A stretch of 64,000 nucleotides of DNA, from positions 62,001-126,000 of the forward strand of contig JAFKLR010000003.1 in the NCBI GenBank assembly GCA_017304685.1. The letters run 5' to 3'. Every line of letters starts with the position of its first letter. The stretch's first letter is position 1. A program made the translations under genes and the position numbers. Below the pieces are notes generated by a model that worked only from the letters and a program-made list of their open reading frames with translations, was not told the DNA's origin and did not search any database. Source of the DNA: Sphingobacteriia bacterium (lineage in GTDB: Bacteria > Pseudomonadota > Alphaproteobacteria > Rickettsiales > 33-17). Below, piece by piece: positions 26,629-35,536 of the stretch.

Positions 26629-27586
26629 TTTCTGAAACGTAACGTTTGCCACCTGATCCACGTTTTAATTGAACAACAACATCAATTACCGATTTAATGT
26701 ATTCTTTAATTTCAGCTGGTGGCATTCCTAGACCTGCTTGCATAACCATAAGCTTTAATTGTTCCATAGCCATTTGTGGTGTGTCAGCATGTAATGTAGA
26801 TATTGAACCTGGGTGACCTGTATTAATCGCTCTTAGAAAGCTAAAAGCTTCTGCACCACGAATTTCACCAACAATAATTCTATCAGGTCTAAGCCTTAAA
26901 CAAGCTTCAATTAAATCTTGAGTAGTGACTTTAGCTCTACCTTGACCACCTTTTGAAGCAAGTAAATGAACACGATTTTTATGATTAGGTAACAACACCT
27001 CACGTGCATCTTCTACAGTAATTAAACGTTCTTCAGTAGGAATTTCGAGTAAAACAGCATTGGTAAAAGTTGTTTTACCGGTAGAAGTACCACCGCTAAT
27101 AATAAGATTTTTCTTACCTTTAATGGCGGTAGATAAAAACTGCTTAATATTTTTTGCTTTAAGCAAATTATTTAATTCAATATCAAGCGGATCAATTTTT
27201 TCAGAAAGTTCAATTTCTTCAAAAGCCCCACGTTCTTGGTAAGTATCTAATGTATATCGTTCAGTGGAACCCTTACGAATAGAAATTGCAATAGTATTTG
27301 CTTCACAAGCAGGTGGAAATACTACCTGAATACGATAGCCATTTGGTAAAGTTGCTGAGAGAAGTGGGTTTTCTTCGCTAACTTTTTGTTCAGTTGATTG
27401 TGCAACTAATCTTGCTAAGGATTTTAAATGTTCCAAATCAAGTTCAGGAATAATTTCAAGTCGCATGTCGCCGCGCTTTTCAATCCATACTTCCTTTGGA
27501 ACGTTAACTGAAATTTCCGATACCCCTTCTTCATCGAAAATTCGATTAAAAGGGGTAAGATATGTTTCAAGAGCTGTAAATGACAT
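26603..27586 (-). CDS. virB11: Type IV secretion ATPase VirB11
   Basis: Hexameric cytoplasmic ATPase that powers type IV secretion. It has the N-terminal domain of the family (ISVNVPKEVWIEKRG) and an ATPase domain with Walker A GGTSTGKTTF (about 165-174), Asp box ERLITVEDAREV, Walker B RPDRIIVGEIRGAEAFSFLRA, and His box TGHPGSISTLHAD. The length of 327 is normal. It is the last gene of virB8-virB9-virB10-virB11, 10 bases after virB10. virD4, which often follows in Rickettsiales, does not follow here. Confidence 0.97.
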   Translation of the reverse strand: MSFTALETYLTPFNRIFDEEGVSEISVNVPKEVWIEKRGDMRLEIIPELDLEHLKSLARLVAQSTEQKVSEENPLLSATLPNGYRIQVVFPPACEANTIAISIRKGSTERYTLDTYQERGAFEEIELSEKIDPLDIELNNLLKAKNIKQFLSTAIKGKKNLIISGGTSTGKTTFTNAVLLEIPTEERLITVEDAREVLLPNHKNRVHLLASKGGQGRAKVTTQDLIEACLRLRPDRIIVGEIRGAEAFSFLRAINTGHPGSISTLHADTPQMAMEQLKLMVMQAGLGMPPAEIKEYIKSVIDVVVQLKRGSGGKRYVSEIYYRGFKE

Positions 27587-27596
27587 ATAAAAATTT

Positions 27597-28922
27597 CTAA
27601 TGTATTATTTTAGCGCCTTTATTATATTGAGCAGGGAAAAGTAAGTCTTTTCTTACAAATACTTTAATGCGAGTACCCTGATCAACTGTAATAGTTGGAC
27701 GTTCGTCTAAACTGTCTTGTACCATCTTTTTAGCAGCATCGTTAATATTTTGCATTCCATCTTCAAACGCTTTTTGAACTGGAGTTTTTTGCTGCTGTTG
27801 AGTAGTAACAGATACGTTACCCTGTGTAACAGTTTGGGTTGTTGTATTGCTACCTTGGTTATTATTGAATCTTGCAAGCTCAGCTGGACTAAGTTGATTT
27901 TGAAGTTTTTGTTCTGCTTGTGCTCTAAATATTTCCCCTTGATATGTTATACCAAAAGTTACAGCACTTAAGAGAACAGCATTTGTTAAAATTTCAAAAT
28001 ATTTATTATCTACAACGCCGCTAACGCCAGCTCTACCTATTTGATCTACCCCAGGTGAATCTACTTGGATGTCAATTCCGTCAGGTCTTATAATTCTGTT
28101 CCAAGCAATAAGTACTCTATTTTGTCCACGTTTAATGTCAGCTGCATAAGTGCCCACTAATCTTGAACCTTTTGGGATCATAACACCTTTGCCTGATTCT
28201 GCATAAACATCGCGGCTAATGATTGCGCGTATGTATCCTTGTAAATCAGTGGTAATAGCTGTTTCTAAAATTGCATCAATAATTTTACCTTGAGCAACCA
28301 CAGAAGTTAAGTCACCAATTTTTGTAGCTTGAACTTGTTCAGTAGATGTTCTTTCTGGTCTAAAATTACTTGATATAACTTGTTTTCCTAATCTTTCTTT
28401 TTCAGATTGTTGTTTTTCTTCCTTACTACCTTCACCACCTGCAATCATAATAGCAGATTTTCTTCTTTGATCTAATTGTGATCTATCAATCCTTCTAGTC
28501 GGTGCCTCTGGAATCTCTGGCACTAGCGGTATAGCTTGTACAATAGGTTGAGGAGGTAAAGAAGGTAATTCGACAACTTGAGGTTGTATAGGTGGTAATT
28601 CTGGAGCCTGAGGAGCCTCAATTTTTGGTGGTTCAGGAAGGCTTGGAGCTTGTGGTAAAGGATTTGCTACATCCTCAGCTGGCCTAATTGGCTTTAAGTT
28701 TTCGGTTACATTAGGTAAATCTTTTTTTTGCTCTTCTTTAGGACTTGAAAAGAAAAAGTTATATACCATTATTCCCATTAAAACTGAAAAGATAACTATA
28801 ATAGCAATATTTTTAGCAGGGACAGAAGCTACTTTTGACAAACCATGTTCCACTTCAGGCTGATCAATATCGTCCTCAAAATCTATATTATTATTCTGGC
28901 CATTATTTTTATTTTTATCCAT
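27597..28922 (-). CDS. virB10: Type IV secretion protein VirB10
   Basis: Energy-sensing scaffold spanning both membranes. A cytoplasmic N-terminus of about 35 residues precedes a membrane helix (about 37-58, NIAIIVIFSVLMGIMVYNF). A proline-rich periplasmic segment (about 75-145) follows, then the TrbI-like beta-barrel domain from about 205: GKIIDAILETAITTDLQG, IPKGSRLVGTYAADI, RPDGIDIQVDSPGVDQIGRAGVSG. The barrel is interrupted by a glutamine- and threonine-rich stretch near 350-370 and ends with GTRIKVFVRKDL. AGAGGACAAA precedes the ATG. Confidence 0.97.
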   Translation of the reverse strand: MDKNKNNGQNNNIDFEDDIDQPEVEHGLSKVASVPAKNIAIIVIFSVLMGIMVYNFFFSSPKEEQKKDLPNVTENLKPIRPAEDVANPLPQAPSLPEPPKIEAPQAPELPPIQPQVVELPSLPPQPIVQAIPLVPEIPEAPTRRIDRSQLDQRRKSAIMIAGGEGSKEEKQQSEKERLGKQVISSNFRPERTSTEQVQATKIGDLTSVVAQGKIIDAILETAITTDLQGYIRAIISRDVYAESGKGVMIPKGSRLVGTYAADIKRGQNRVLIAWNRIIRPDGIDIQVDSPGVDQIGRAGVSGVVDNKYFEILTNAVLLSAVTFGITYQGEIFRAQAEQKLQNQLSPAELARFNNNQGSNTTTQTVTQGNVSVTTQQQQKTPVQKAFEDGMQNINDAAKKMVQDSLDERPTITVDQGTRIKVFVRKDLLFPAQYNKGAKIIH

Positions 28923-28936
28923 GGCGTTTGTCCTCT

Positions 28937-29383
28937 TTAATCTTCGTTAGAGAATTTTATTTTATTATCTATATCTGGATAATAAAACCTTACAACATAT
29001 GCTAATTGGTCATCAATTTCATACTCAGGTTCTTTAGATAAAACTTCAAAATTATAAGTATGTTTATCTGTAATTATTGAGAAATTGGTATGAATGTTTT
29101 CTTGGTGCGGCTTTATGAATATTCTGCGACCTACTGGAGTAATTGTCCAAGCGTAGGGGCTACCAAGAGAAATTGTTTCTATTTCTTCATTTCTAGCAAG
29201 TTCAATAGTGGTTTGAAAACCTTTATGAACTACTATTTTATAAATATCACTTTCATCGTAAACAAAAGTTTTTATACGACTGTCAGCTTTTGCTGTTTGG
29301 TAACTAGCTTCCGCATTTAATGTAGCGAGGATTAGCCCAATAAATGCAAAAATACTATTTTTTATTATCGTCAAATATCTCAT
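28937..29383 (-). CDS. virB9: Short VirB9 homologue (N-terminal domain only)
   Basis: Outer-membrane-core component. A signal peptide (ending LATLNAEA) is followed only by the VirB9 N-terminal domain: DSRIKTFVYDESDIYKIVVHKG, TTIELARNEEIETISLG, WTITPVGRRIFIKP. The protein ends at 148 residues. The C-terminal domain of about 100 residues that binds VirB7 and builds the outer-membrane pore is absent. A short second VirB9 copy is known from Rickettsiales, so a full-length one is expected elsewhere. ATG at 29383 is chosen over a TTG at 29389, and the start overlaps the virB8 end by 29 bases. Confidence 0.92.
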   Translation of the reverse strand: MRYLTIIKNSIFAFIGLILATLNAEASYQTAKADSRIKTFVYDESDIYKIVVHKGFQTTIELARNEEIETISLGSPYAWTITPVGRRIFIKPHQENIHTNFSIITDKHTYNFEVLSKEPEYEIDDQLAYVVRFYYPDIDNKIKFSNED

Positions 29384-30059
29384 CGTCAACCCTATATGAA
29401 GTTACTTTAAAGCCAATCGGATTAATAAAACTTTCTTCTCTTGTTACAGACATAGTTGATAACTCAAATTGTATTGTAGCAATCTTGTTATAAATCCCGG
29501 ATTTTGCGCCTTGTTCTTGTATTTTAAATCTTACTGTCGCCACATCACCTTTATCATTATATTGAATAGACCTTATTTGTAATACTGTAGTAGCAATATT
29601 ACCGTATTTACTTATAGGGCTATTTTCTTTATCTCTTATACTTTTACTAAAATAATTATATACATTTTGGCTAGAAAGGAGCCTTACTATTGTATTATAA
29701 TTATATTCATAATCCGCATTATTATATGTTTCACGAGCACGTAAATATTTTACAATGAAATAATTTTTAATAGATTCGTTTCTCGTAACAAAGTTTGAGT
29801 TATTAACACTATCTACTACAGTAGTAATACCTGTATTTTCTTCAACTTGAATTACAAAGGGTTTAATAGTTCTAGTTAAAGTTATTTCTTTTATAAATAA
29901 CAATCCAATTATACATCCAATGGTTAAAATGAATATAAGAAGTAATAATAAATTGCGTTGCGCAAGAATAGTGGCGTAGCGATCATAATACCAGCTTCTG
30001 ACCTCACTTACGACGTCATTTCCTTTTAAATTTATAACTTCTTTATTTTTATCTTCCAT
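29355..30059 (-). CDS. virB8: Type IV secretion protein VirB8
   Basis: Bitopic inner-membrane assembly factor. The cytoplasmic N-terminus of about 35 residues includes SEVRSWYYDRYATILAQRN. A membrane helix lies at about 38-60, followed by a periplasmic NTF2-like domain with FIVKYLRARETYN, ATTVLQIRSIQYNDKGDVATVRF and NPIGFKVTSYRVD, the conserved C-terminal NPxG motif. ATG at 30059 has AGG five bases upstream; a GTG at 30065 is also in frame. First gene of the virB8-11 block, 81 bases after tsaD. Confidence 0.96.
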   Translation of the reverse strand: MEDKNKEVINLKGNDVVSEVRSWYYDRYATILAQRNLLLLLIFILTIGCIIGLLFIKEITLTRTIKPFVIQVEENTGITTVVDSVNNSNFVTRNESIKNYFIVKYLRARETYNNADYEYNYNTIVRLLSSQNVYNYFSKSIRDKENSPISKYGNIATTVLQIRSIQYNDKGDVATVRFKIQEQGAKSGIYNKIATIQFELSTMSVTREESFINPIGFKVTSYRVDDEIFDDNKK

Positions 30060-30140
30060 AAGCACCTAAGTTTTATACTATTTTTATAATATATTAAAAA
30101 ATTAATATTTTCAACAAAAATTAAAATCTTAACTAAATTT

Positions 30141-31154
30141 TTACATAAGGGGCCAAGTTGCTTTAGGTTCTGTTACTAAATCATTAGTAAATCCTAGGCT
30201 CATTCGTTCTACTCCTACCCATGCAATCATCGCTCCATTATCCGTGCATAATTTAATAGGAGGGGATTTTATAGTTAAATTATTAGAATCAGTAATTTCT
30301 TTTAAACAACTAATAATATATTTATTTGCAGCTACACCACCTGCAATTACTAAATTTTCGATAATAATATTATTTTGTTTAACTAATTTTATAGCATTGC
30401 TAATTCTATCCTTTAAAATTTCTCCAACTGTAAATTGGAAAGAAGCGCATAAATCTACTATAATCTGCTCATTTAAATTATCAATTTTATCCAATGTTCT
30501 TTTTACTGCAGTTTTTAGACCTGAAAAGGAAAAATCACAATTATCACGTCCAACCATTGATTTGGGAAAAACATAAGCGTGTTTATTACCTTTAAGAGCG
30601 GCTTTTTCCACAGCCGGTCCGCCGGGATAACCTAATTGTAGCATCTTTGCTACTTTATCATAGGCTTCACCAACTGCATCATCAATTGTACTTCCAAGCT
30701 TAGTATAACTACCCACACCATGTACAATTAATATCTGACAATGTCCTCCAGAAACTAGAAGTAATAAGTATGGGAATTCTATTTTGTCAGTTAAACGAAT
30801 TGTTAAAGCATGGCCTTCTAAATGGTTAACCGCTATTAAGGGTTTGTTTAAAGAAGCAGCTATTCCTTTTGCTGTCATTAAACCTACAAGAAGCCCACCA
30901 ATTAATCCTGGGCCTGAAGTTACGGCAATTCCATCAATTTTGCTAATATCAATTTGAGCTTCAGATAAAGCTTCTTTTATAAGGTTAGGGAGATAATTAA
31001 TATGAGCGCGAGCAGCAATTTCTGGCACTACACCTCCAAAGGGCGTATGTTCTTCAATTTGAGATAAAATTTTATGAGATAAAATATTTTTATTATTATC
31101 GACAATAGCTATCGATGTCTCATCACAACTTGTCTCGATTCCTAAAATATACAT
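30141..31154 (-). CDS. tsaD: tRNA threonylcarbamoyladenosine transferase TsaD
   Basis: Transfers the threonylcarbamoyl group to A37 of ANN-decoding tRNAs, with TsaB and TsaE. The start is ATG at 31154 (MYILGIETSCDETS), with GGAAATT just before; an in-frame upstream extension is not conserved-looking. Metal-binding His residues are in VNHLEGHAL, and the ATP-binding segments include LLLVSGGHCQIL, DDAVGEAYDKVAKMLQLGYPGG and VIAGGVAANKYI. 338 residues, normal. The same strand continues into virB8. Confidence 0.96.
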   Translation of the reverse strand: MYILGIETSCDETSIAIVDNNKNILSHKILSQIEEHTPFGGVVPEIAARAHINYLPNLIKEALSEAQIDISKIDGIAVTSGPGLIGGLLVGLMTAKGIAASLNKPLIAVNHLEGHALTIRLTDKIEFPYLLLLVSGGHCQILIVHGVGSYTKLGSTIDDAVGEAYDKVAKMLQLGYPGGPAVEKAALKGNKHAYVFPKSMVGRDNCDFSFSGLKTAVKRTLDKIDNLNEQIIVDLCASFQFTVGEILKDRISNAIKLVKQNNIIIENLVIAGGVAANKYIISCLKEITDSNNLTIKSPPIKLCTDNGAMIAWVGVERMSLGFTNDLVTEPKATWPLM

Positions 31155-31600
31155 AATTTCCATATAAGCTAGCTTTCGTATAACATACAAAAATCACTTA
31201 AAATTGTAAAATTAATTGTTTAACTAAACAAGTAATTTGAATCCGAGTGTTGCTAAAATGTATTAATTTTATTTTAATTAATATCTGATTTATTAAATCA
31301 AAATTATAAAAATTAACTGAAATACGTGGTTATGCCTTATAAAAAATTAGATTTTGTTAGTGCAAAAAAAAGACCATATAGATAGTTAATGAAATTTATA
31401 ACTAATTTATGGAGCGACTTTTAAGAATATTAATTAATATAAGTTTTTTAAGTTTAAATGTTAGAATATTTATAAAAGTACTAAAAATATAATTGCTAAT
31501 TTTAATGTAAATAAGGAGTAAAATTTGCACATAATGAAATCATTATATTATATACAATTTCTTATCTATAAGTATTTATCATTTAAAAGTAAAATTTACG
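31155..31600. other. AT-rich intergenic region without recognisable gene
   Basis: About 450 bases between era and tsaD. No tRNA or known RNA gene was recognised. It contains a 17-codon frame at 31332-31385 (MPYKKLDFVSAKKRPYR) that could be a remnant, a 16-base palindrome at 31216-31231, and long A/T runs. It presumably holds the tsaD promoter and the end of the lolC-era transcript. Confidence 0.5.
31216..31231. promoter_or_regulatory. 16-base palindrome upstream of tsaD
   Basis: TTGTTTA and TAAACAA are perfect inverted copies around a two-base centre, 60-80 bases upstream of the tsaD ATG. A dimeric-repressor operator is possible; chance occurrence in AT-rich DNA is also possible. Confidence 0.3.
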
Positions 31601-32467
31601 TTACATGCATAATTCAGGAATATCTACCCAATTCTCTTTTATTTTTACAAATAAATATAGGTGAACTTTTTTATCAAGCAGATCGGCGATATTTTTTCTA
31701 GCTTCCATACCAATCGTTTTAATCATTTCCCCACTTTTACCTACAACGATTGCTTTTTGGCTAGGTTTCATAACATAAATCACTTGATTTATCTTTAAAG
31801 AACCGTCGGGCTGTTCTTCCCAAGCTTCTGTTTCTACAGCTACATTATAAGGTATTTCTTTATGAAGTTTTAGAAATACTTGTTCACGTGTAAATTCTTG
31901 AGCTAAAAATTTTGATGGAGCATCAGTTATTTCATCTTCGCTAAAATGCCATTCACCTTCAGGCATTTTATCAAATAATATTTCACTAAGCTCTTTTACT
32001 TTTTCACCTGTTAAAGCAGAAATCATAAAAATTTCTTCAAATAAACTATAGTGAGCAAGTTTATTTGTAAGTTCTAATAATTTTGGTTTATCTACTTTAT
32101 CAACTTTATTTAAAACTGCTGAGCAGGGTATTCCTTGGTTTTGTAGGTTTTTAATAATTATAATATCATTATCTGTAATTCCTTTAATAGAATCAAATAA
32201 CATTAAAATATAATCAGCTTCATGAAGACCATGCCACGCAGCTTTTACAATAGATTTTTCTAATTTCCGGAAAGGCTTAAAAAGACCTGGAGTGTCAAAA
32301 AACACAATTTGCGTATCTTTAGATATTGCAATGCCTCGTATAACACTACGAGTAGTTTGTACTTTGGGAGAAACAATAGATATTTTTTCCCCTATTAAAT
32401 TATTGAGCAATGTTGATTTTCCTGCGTTAGGTGATCCAACTAATGCTACTGTTCCAAATCTAGTCAT
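31601..32467 (-). CDS. era: GTPase Era
   Basis: Ribosome-assembly GTPase acting on 16S rRNA and the 30S subunit. The G1 motif GSPNAGKS is at residues 11-18, followed by the switch region TTRSV, G3 DTPG, and G4 NKVD. The C-terminal KH domain contains EIPYNVAVETEAWEE, QKAIVVGKSGEMIK and KVHLYLFVKIKENW. The length of 288 is normal. It is the last gene of the long minus-strand run and lies 103 bases after rnc, its usual partner. Confidence 0.97.
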   Translation of the reverse strand: MTRFGTVALVGSPNAGKSTLLNNLIGEKISIVSPKVQTTRSVIRGIAISKDTQIVFFDTPGLFKPFRKLEKSIVKAAWHGLHEADYILMLFDSIKGITDNDIIIIKNLQNQGIPCSAVLNKVDKVDKPKLLELTNKLAHYSLFEEIFMISALTGEKVKELSEILFDKMPEGEWHFSEDEITDAPSKFLAQEFTREQVFLKLHKEIPYNVAVETEAWEEQPDGSLKINQVIYVMKPSQKAIVVGKSGEMIKTIGMEARKNIADLLDKKVHLYLFVKIKENWVDIPELCM

Positions 32468-32570
32468 ACCCTTTACCCTTTACACTAATAAGAATTTATG
32501 TGTTTTACTCATAAATTTTGGTTTTCTATCTTCTAAAATTTTAGTTTAAGCCTGGTTAAATTAAAATGCA

Positions 32571-33266
32571 TTATAATAAATTCAAAATTTTTAACATCTG
32601 CTCAGCGGCTAATCTTTCTCCTGCTTTTCGTGAGCCCGCTGAAACAACAATAGGTTCTATTCCTTCTACTTCAAGCTGAATTAAAAAAATTGGCGAGTGA
32701 CCAGGACCCGTTTTTTCTTTAATTATATATAAAGGAATTTTTTTACCATTTTGTTGTGTCCATTCCTGAAGTTTACTTTTAGGATCTTTAGGTGGAGATT
32801 GCATGTTATCAAACATATCATCATAACATTCTAGAATAAATTTTTTAGCAACTTCAACACCACCATCTAAGTATATCGCACCTATTACAGCTTCAAAACA
32901 ATTTTCTAAATTATTAGGCTTATTTTTTCCACCTTGAGATTCTTCACCATTAGATAATAATATTTGCTCGTTTAAATTGATTTTTAAAGCTACTTTATAT
33001 AATGATTCGCTACATACTAATGCAGCTCTTCTTCTTGCTAAGTCACCCTCATTTTCATTTAAAAATTTGGTGATTAATACTTCGGAAACTACCATTGAAA
33101 GTACCGTATCGCCAAGAAATTCTAATCTTTCATAATTTTTAATTTTTTTATTATCACCAGTAACGCTTGGATGGGTAAGTGCTTTAATGATTAATTGATC
33201 ATTTTTAAATTGGTATTTTAATACTTCATTGCACCACTTATGTATTTTTTGTATATCCGATTTCAT
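32571..33266 (-). CDS. rnc: Ribonuclease III
   Basis: Double-strand-specific endoribonuclease for rRNA and mRNA processing. The catalytic domain carries the signature NYERLEFLGDTVLSMVVSE and the second acidic site in LENCFEAVIGAIYLDGG. The C-terminal double-stranded RNA-binding domain starts at about 155 (DPKSKLQEWTQQNGKK) and ends with GSRKAGERLAAEQMLKIL. 231 residues. It starts six bases after the lepB stop; lepB-rnc-era is a widespread order. Confidence 0.97.
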   Translation of the reverse strand: MKSDIQKIHKWCNEVLKYQFKNDQLIIKALTHPSVTGDNKKIKNYERLEFLGDTVLSMVVSEVLITKFLNENEGDLARRRAALVCSESLYKVALKINLNEQILLSNGEESQGGKNKPNNLENCFEAVIGAIYLDGGVEVAKKFILECYDDMFDNMQSPPKDPKSKLQEWTQQNGKKIPLYIIKEKTGPGHSPIFLIQLEVEGIEPIVVSAGSRKAGERLAAEQMLKILNLL

Positions 33267-33272
33267 AAAAAA

Positions 33273-33998
33273 TTATAATAAATTCAATATTCTATTTATT
33301 CTAATACTATTTGGCCATTCCCAAAATTTCAAAAACGAATCTGAAATTGAGAAAAATATTACATCAGCTCTACCTACAATATTTTCCTCAGGTACGAAGC
33401 CAATATCTAATCTGCTATCATTTGAAAAGTCACGATTGTCACCCATCATAAAATAATGGTTTTCAGGAACGTTATATTTTTCAGTATTATCTAAAGCTCC
33501 GTTTTCATAGACATCCAAAACATAAAACTCTTTTCCATCAATTTTTTCAATAAATTTTGCAACGTTTTTATATTCTTCATCTGAATACACATCCTCAAAT
33601 CTTTTTGGGACGGGATTATTATTAATAAATAAAACGCCACCGCGCATTTGAATTTTATCGCCTGGAAGACCTACGATTCTTTTTATATAATAGGTAGAAT
33701 CATCATTTTTTTTGTGAAAAACAACGATATCTCCTCTTTTTGGCTTGCCAAACTTTAACACTCTTCCATCCCATAAATTAGGTGAAAAAGGAAGAGAATG
33801 TTTGCTAAAGCCATAAATATATTTATTTACAAATAAAAAATCCCCGATAAGCAAAGTTGGTTTCATTGAGCTTGAAGGTATTCTAAATGGTTCATAAGCA
33901 AATGATCGAATAAGTGTAGCTGCAATTAAAGCAAAAAGTAATGAATTGAGATTTTCAATTAATACTTTACGAAAATTATTATTATTTTTTTTTGTCAT
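33273..33998 (-). CDS. lepB: Signal peptidase I
   Basis: Membrane-bound peptidase removing Sec signal peptides. One N-terminal membrane helix (about 15-32) precedes box B, RIPSSSMKPTL, with the catalytic Ser before Met. Box D, KRGDIVVFHKK with downstream YYIKRIVGLPGDKI, carries the catalytic Lys, and box E is GDNRDFSNDSR. 241 residues, typical of alphaproteobacteria. Transcribed with gpmI upstream (8-base gap) and rnc downstream. Confidence 0.97.
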   Translation of the reverse strand: MTKKNNNNFRKVLIENLNSLLFALIAATLIRSFAYEPFRIPSSSMKPTLLIGDFLFVNKYIYGFSKHSLPFSPNLWDGRVLKFGKPKRGDIVVFHKKNDDSTYYIKRIVGLPGDKIQMRGGVLFINNNPVPKRFEDVYSDEEYKNVAKFIEKIDGKEFYVLDVYENGALDNTEKYNVPENHYFMMGDNRDFSNDSRLDIGFVPEENIVGRADVIFFSISDSFLKFWEWPNSIRINRILNLL

Positions 33999-34006
33999 TT
34001 TGTTTC

Positions 34007-35536
34007 CTAGAATTGTTCAGTAATCAATGATTTTCCTGTCATGTCTGATGGTTGTTGTATACCCATAAATTTTAAAATGGTTGGAGCAATATCGCATAAT
34101 CTACCATTGTTTAATTGTATATTGTGATATTTAGTGTTTTCTGAAATAACAATAAAAGGTACAGGATTTAATGTGTGAGCTGTATGAGGTAACCCGTTAT
34201 TCTCCATTTGCTCTACATTGCCATGATCGGCAGTAATTAAGATTACATAATCTTTTTTTAAAGCTTTAGATATTACTTGAGAAAGGCAATTGTCTAATAC
34301 TTCAACAGCTTTTACAGAAGCTTCGAAATTACCAGAATGACCAACCATATCACCGTTAGCATAATTTACTACAATAAACCCATATTCATCTTTTTCAATC
34401 TCATCTATAAGTCTGTCAGTTAACTCAAAAGCCGACATTTCAGGACATTGATCATAGGTCATAACTTGAGGGGAAGGTATCAAAGCTCTAGTTTCTCCAT
34501 ATACCGGTGCTTCAATTCCACCATTAAAAAAGAAAGTTACATGAGCATATTTCTCTGTCTCTGCAATTCTTAACTGCTTTATTCCATTCGTTGACACTAT
34601 TTCTGAAATAGTATTATTAATAGGTATATTTTCAAAAATTGTATTCATTAATTTTGAAAGCTTATCAGAATATTCCATCATTCCGACTGCAATAGAAAAT
34701 TTAATTTGTTTACTTCGTGGAAAATTATCAAATTCAGGTTCAAGCAAAGCTTTTAATATTTGTCTTACTCGGTCAGCTCTAAAATTACACATTAGAATGG
34801 CATCGTTATCGTTCATTCCTACATAACTTTCATGTACAGTTGGAACAATGAATTCATCAAAAATACCATTTAAGTAGCTTTCTTTTATTTCATGTAAAAA
34901 ATTATTACTCTTTTTAGCATGAGCTGAGACTATGCAGTCATAGGCTGCTTGTATTCTTTCCCATCTTTTATCGCGGTCCATTCCATAGAATCTTCCCATA
35001 ATGCTTGAAAGTTGTATGTTAGGTAATTCACGAATTTCATTTAATAAAATCTCAACATATTTTGTAGCGCTTTGAGGGGAAGTATCTCGTCCATCTAAAA
35101 AAGCATGAATATTTACTTTAATACCTTTTTCTGAAAGTAGTTTCGCTAAATAAATAATGTGATTTTGATGAGAGTGAACTCCTCCATCTGAGAGTAAACC
35201 TATTAAGTGGCAGGTACCATTAGTAATTTTTAATTTACTAACTAATTCCTCAATTGCTTTATTTGTTTTTAATTCATTATTTTCTATAGCTTGGTCTATT
35301 CTAGGAAGATCTTGTAATATTATTCTTCCACTTCCAATGCTCATATGACCAACTTCTGAATTTCCCATTTGACCTTCAGGTAAACCTACAGCTAAGCCTG
35401 AAGTTTCAAGAACTGAATGAGGAAAGTTTGAAAATAAATAATCAAAATATGGAGTGTTTGCTGAATGAATAGCATTATTTTGAGTAGAATGATTATGCCC
35501 AAATCCATCTAAAATGCATAACAAAACTTTTTGCAT
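34007..35536 (-). CDS. gpmI: Cofactor-independent phosphoglycerate mutase
   Basis: Interconverts 3- and 2-phosphoglycerate using two Mn ions. It belongs to the alkaline-phosphatase superfamily, with the metal-binding start LLCILDGFG, the phosphorylated Ser in GNSEVGHM near residue 60, LLSDGGVHSH, DGRDTSP, and the C-terminal metal sites NYANGDMVGHSG and ITADHGNVEQM. 509 residues, normal. The ATG overlaps the last base of the phoU stop (TAATG arrangement), so translation is coupled. Confidence 0.97.
   Translation of the reverse strand: MQKVLLCILDGFGHNHSTQNNAIHSANTPYFDYLFSNFPHSVLETSGLAVGLPEGQMGNSEVGHMSIGSGRIILQDLPRIDQAIENNELKTNKAIEELVSKLKITNGTCHLIGLLSDGGVHSHQNHIIYLAKLLSEKGIKVNIHAFLDGRDTSPQSATKYVEILLNEIRELPNIQLSSIMGRFYGMDRDKRWERIQAAYDCIVSAHAKKSNNFLHEIKESYLNGIFDEFIVPTVHESYVGMNDNDAILMCNFRADRVRQILKALLEPEFDNFPRSKQIKFSIAVGMMEYSDKLSKLMNTIFENIPINNTISEIVSTNGIKQLRIAETEKYAHVTFFFNGGIEAPVYGETRALIPSPQVMTYDQCPEMSAFELTDRLIDEIEKDEYGFIVVNYANGDMVGHSGNFEASVKAVEVLDNCLSQVISKALKKDYVILITADHGNVEQMENNGLPHTAHTLNPVPFIVISENTKYHNIQLNNGRLCDIAPTILKFMGIQQPSDMTGKSLITEQF

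Noticed and set aside
31332..31385. 17-codon frame MPYKKLDFVSAKKRPYR
   Set aside because: Too short, without ribosome binding site or recognised family; kept only as a remark on the intergenic region.
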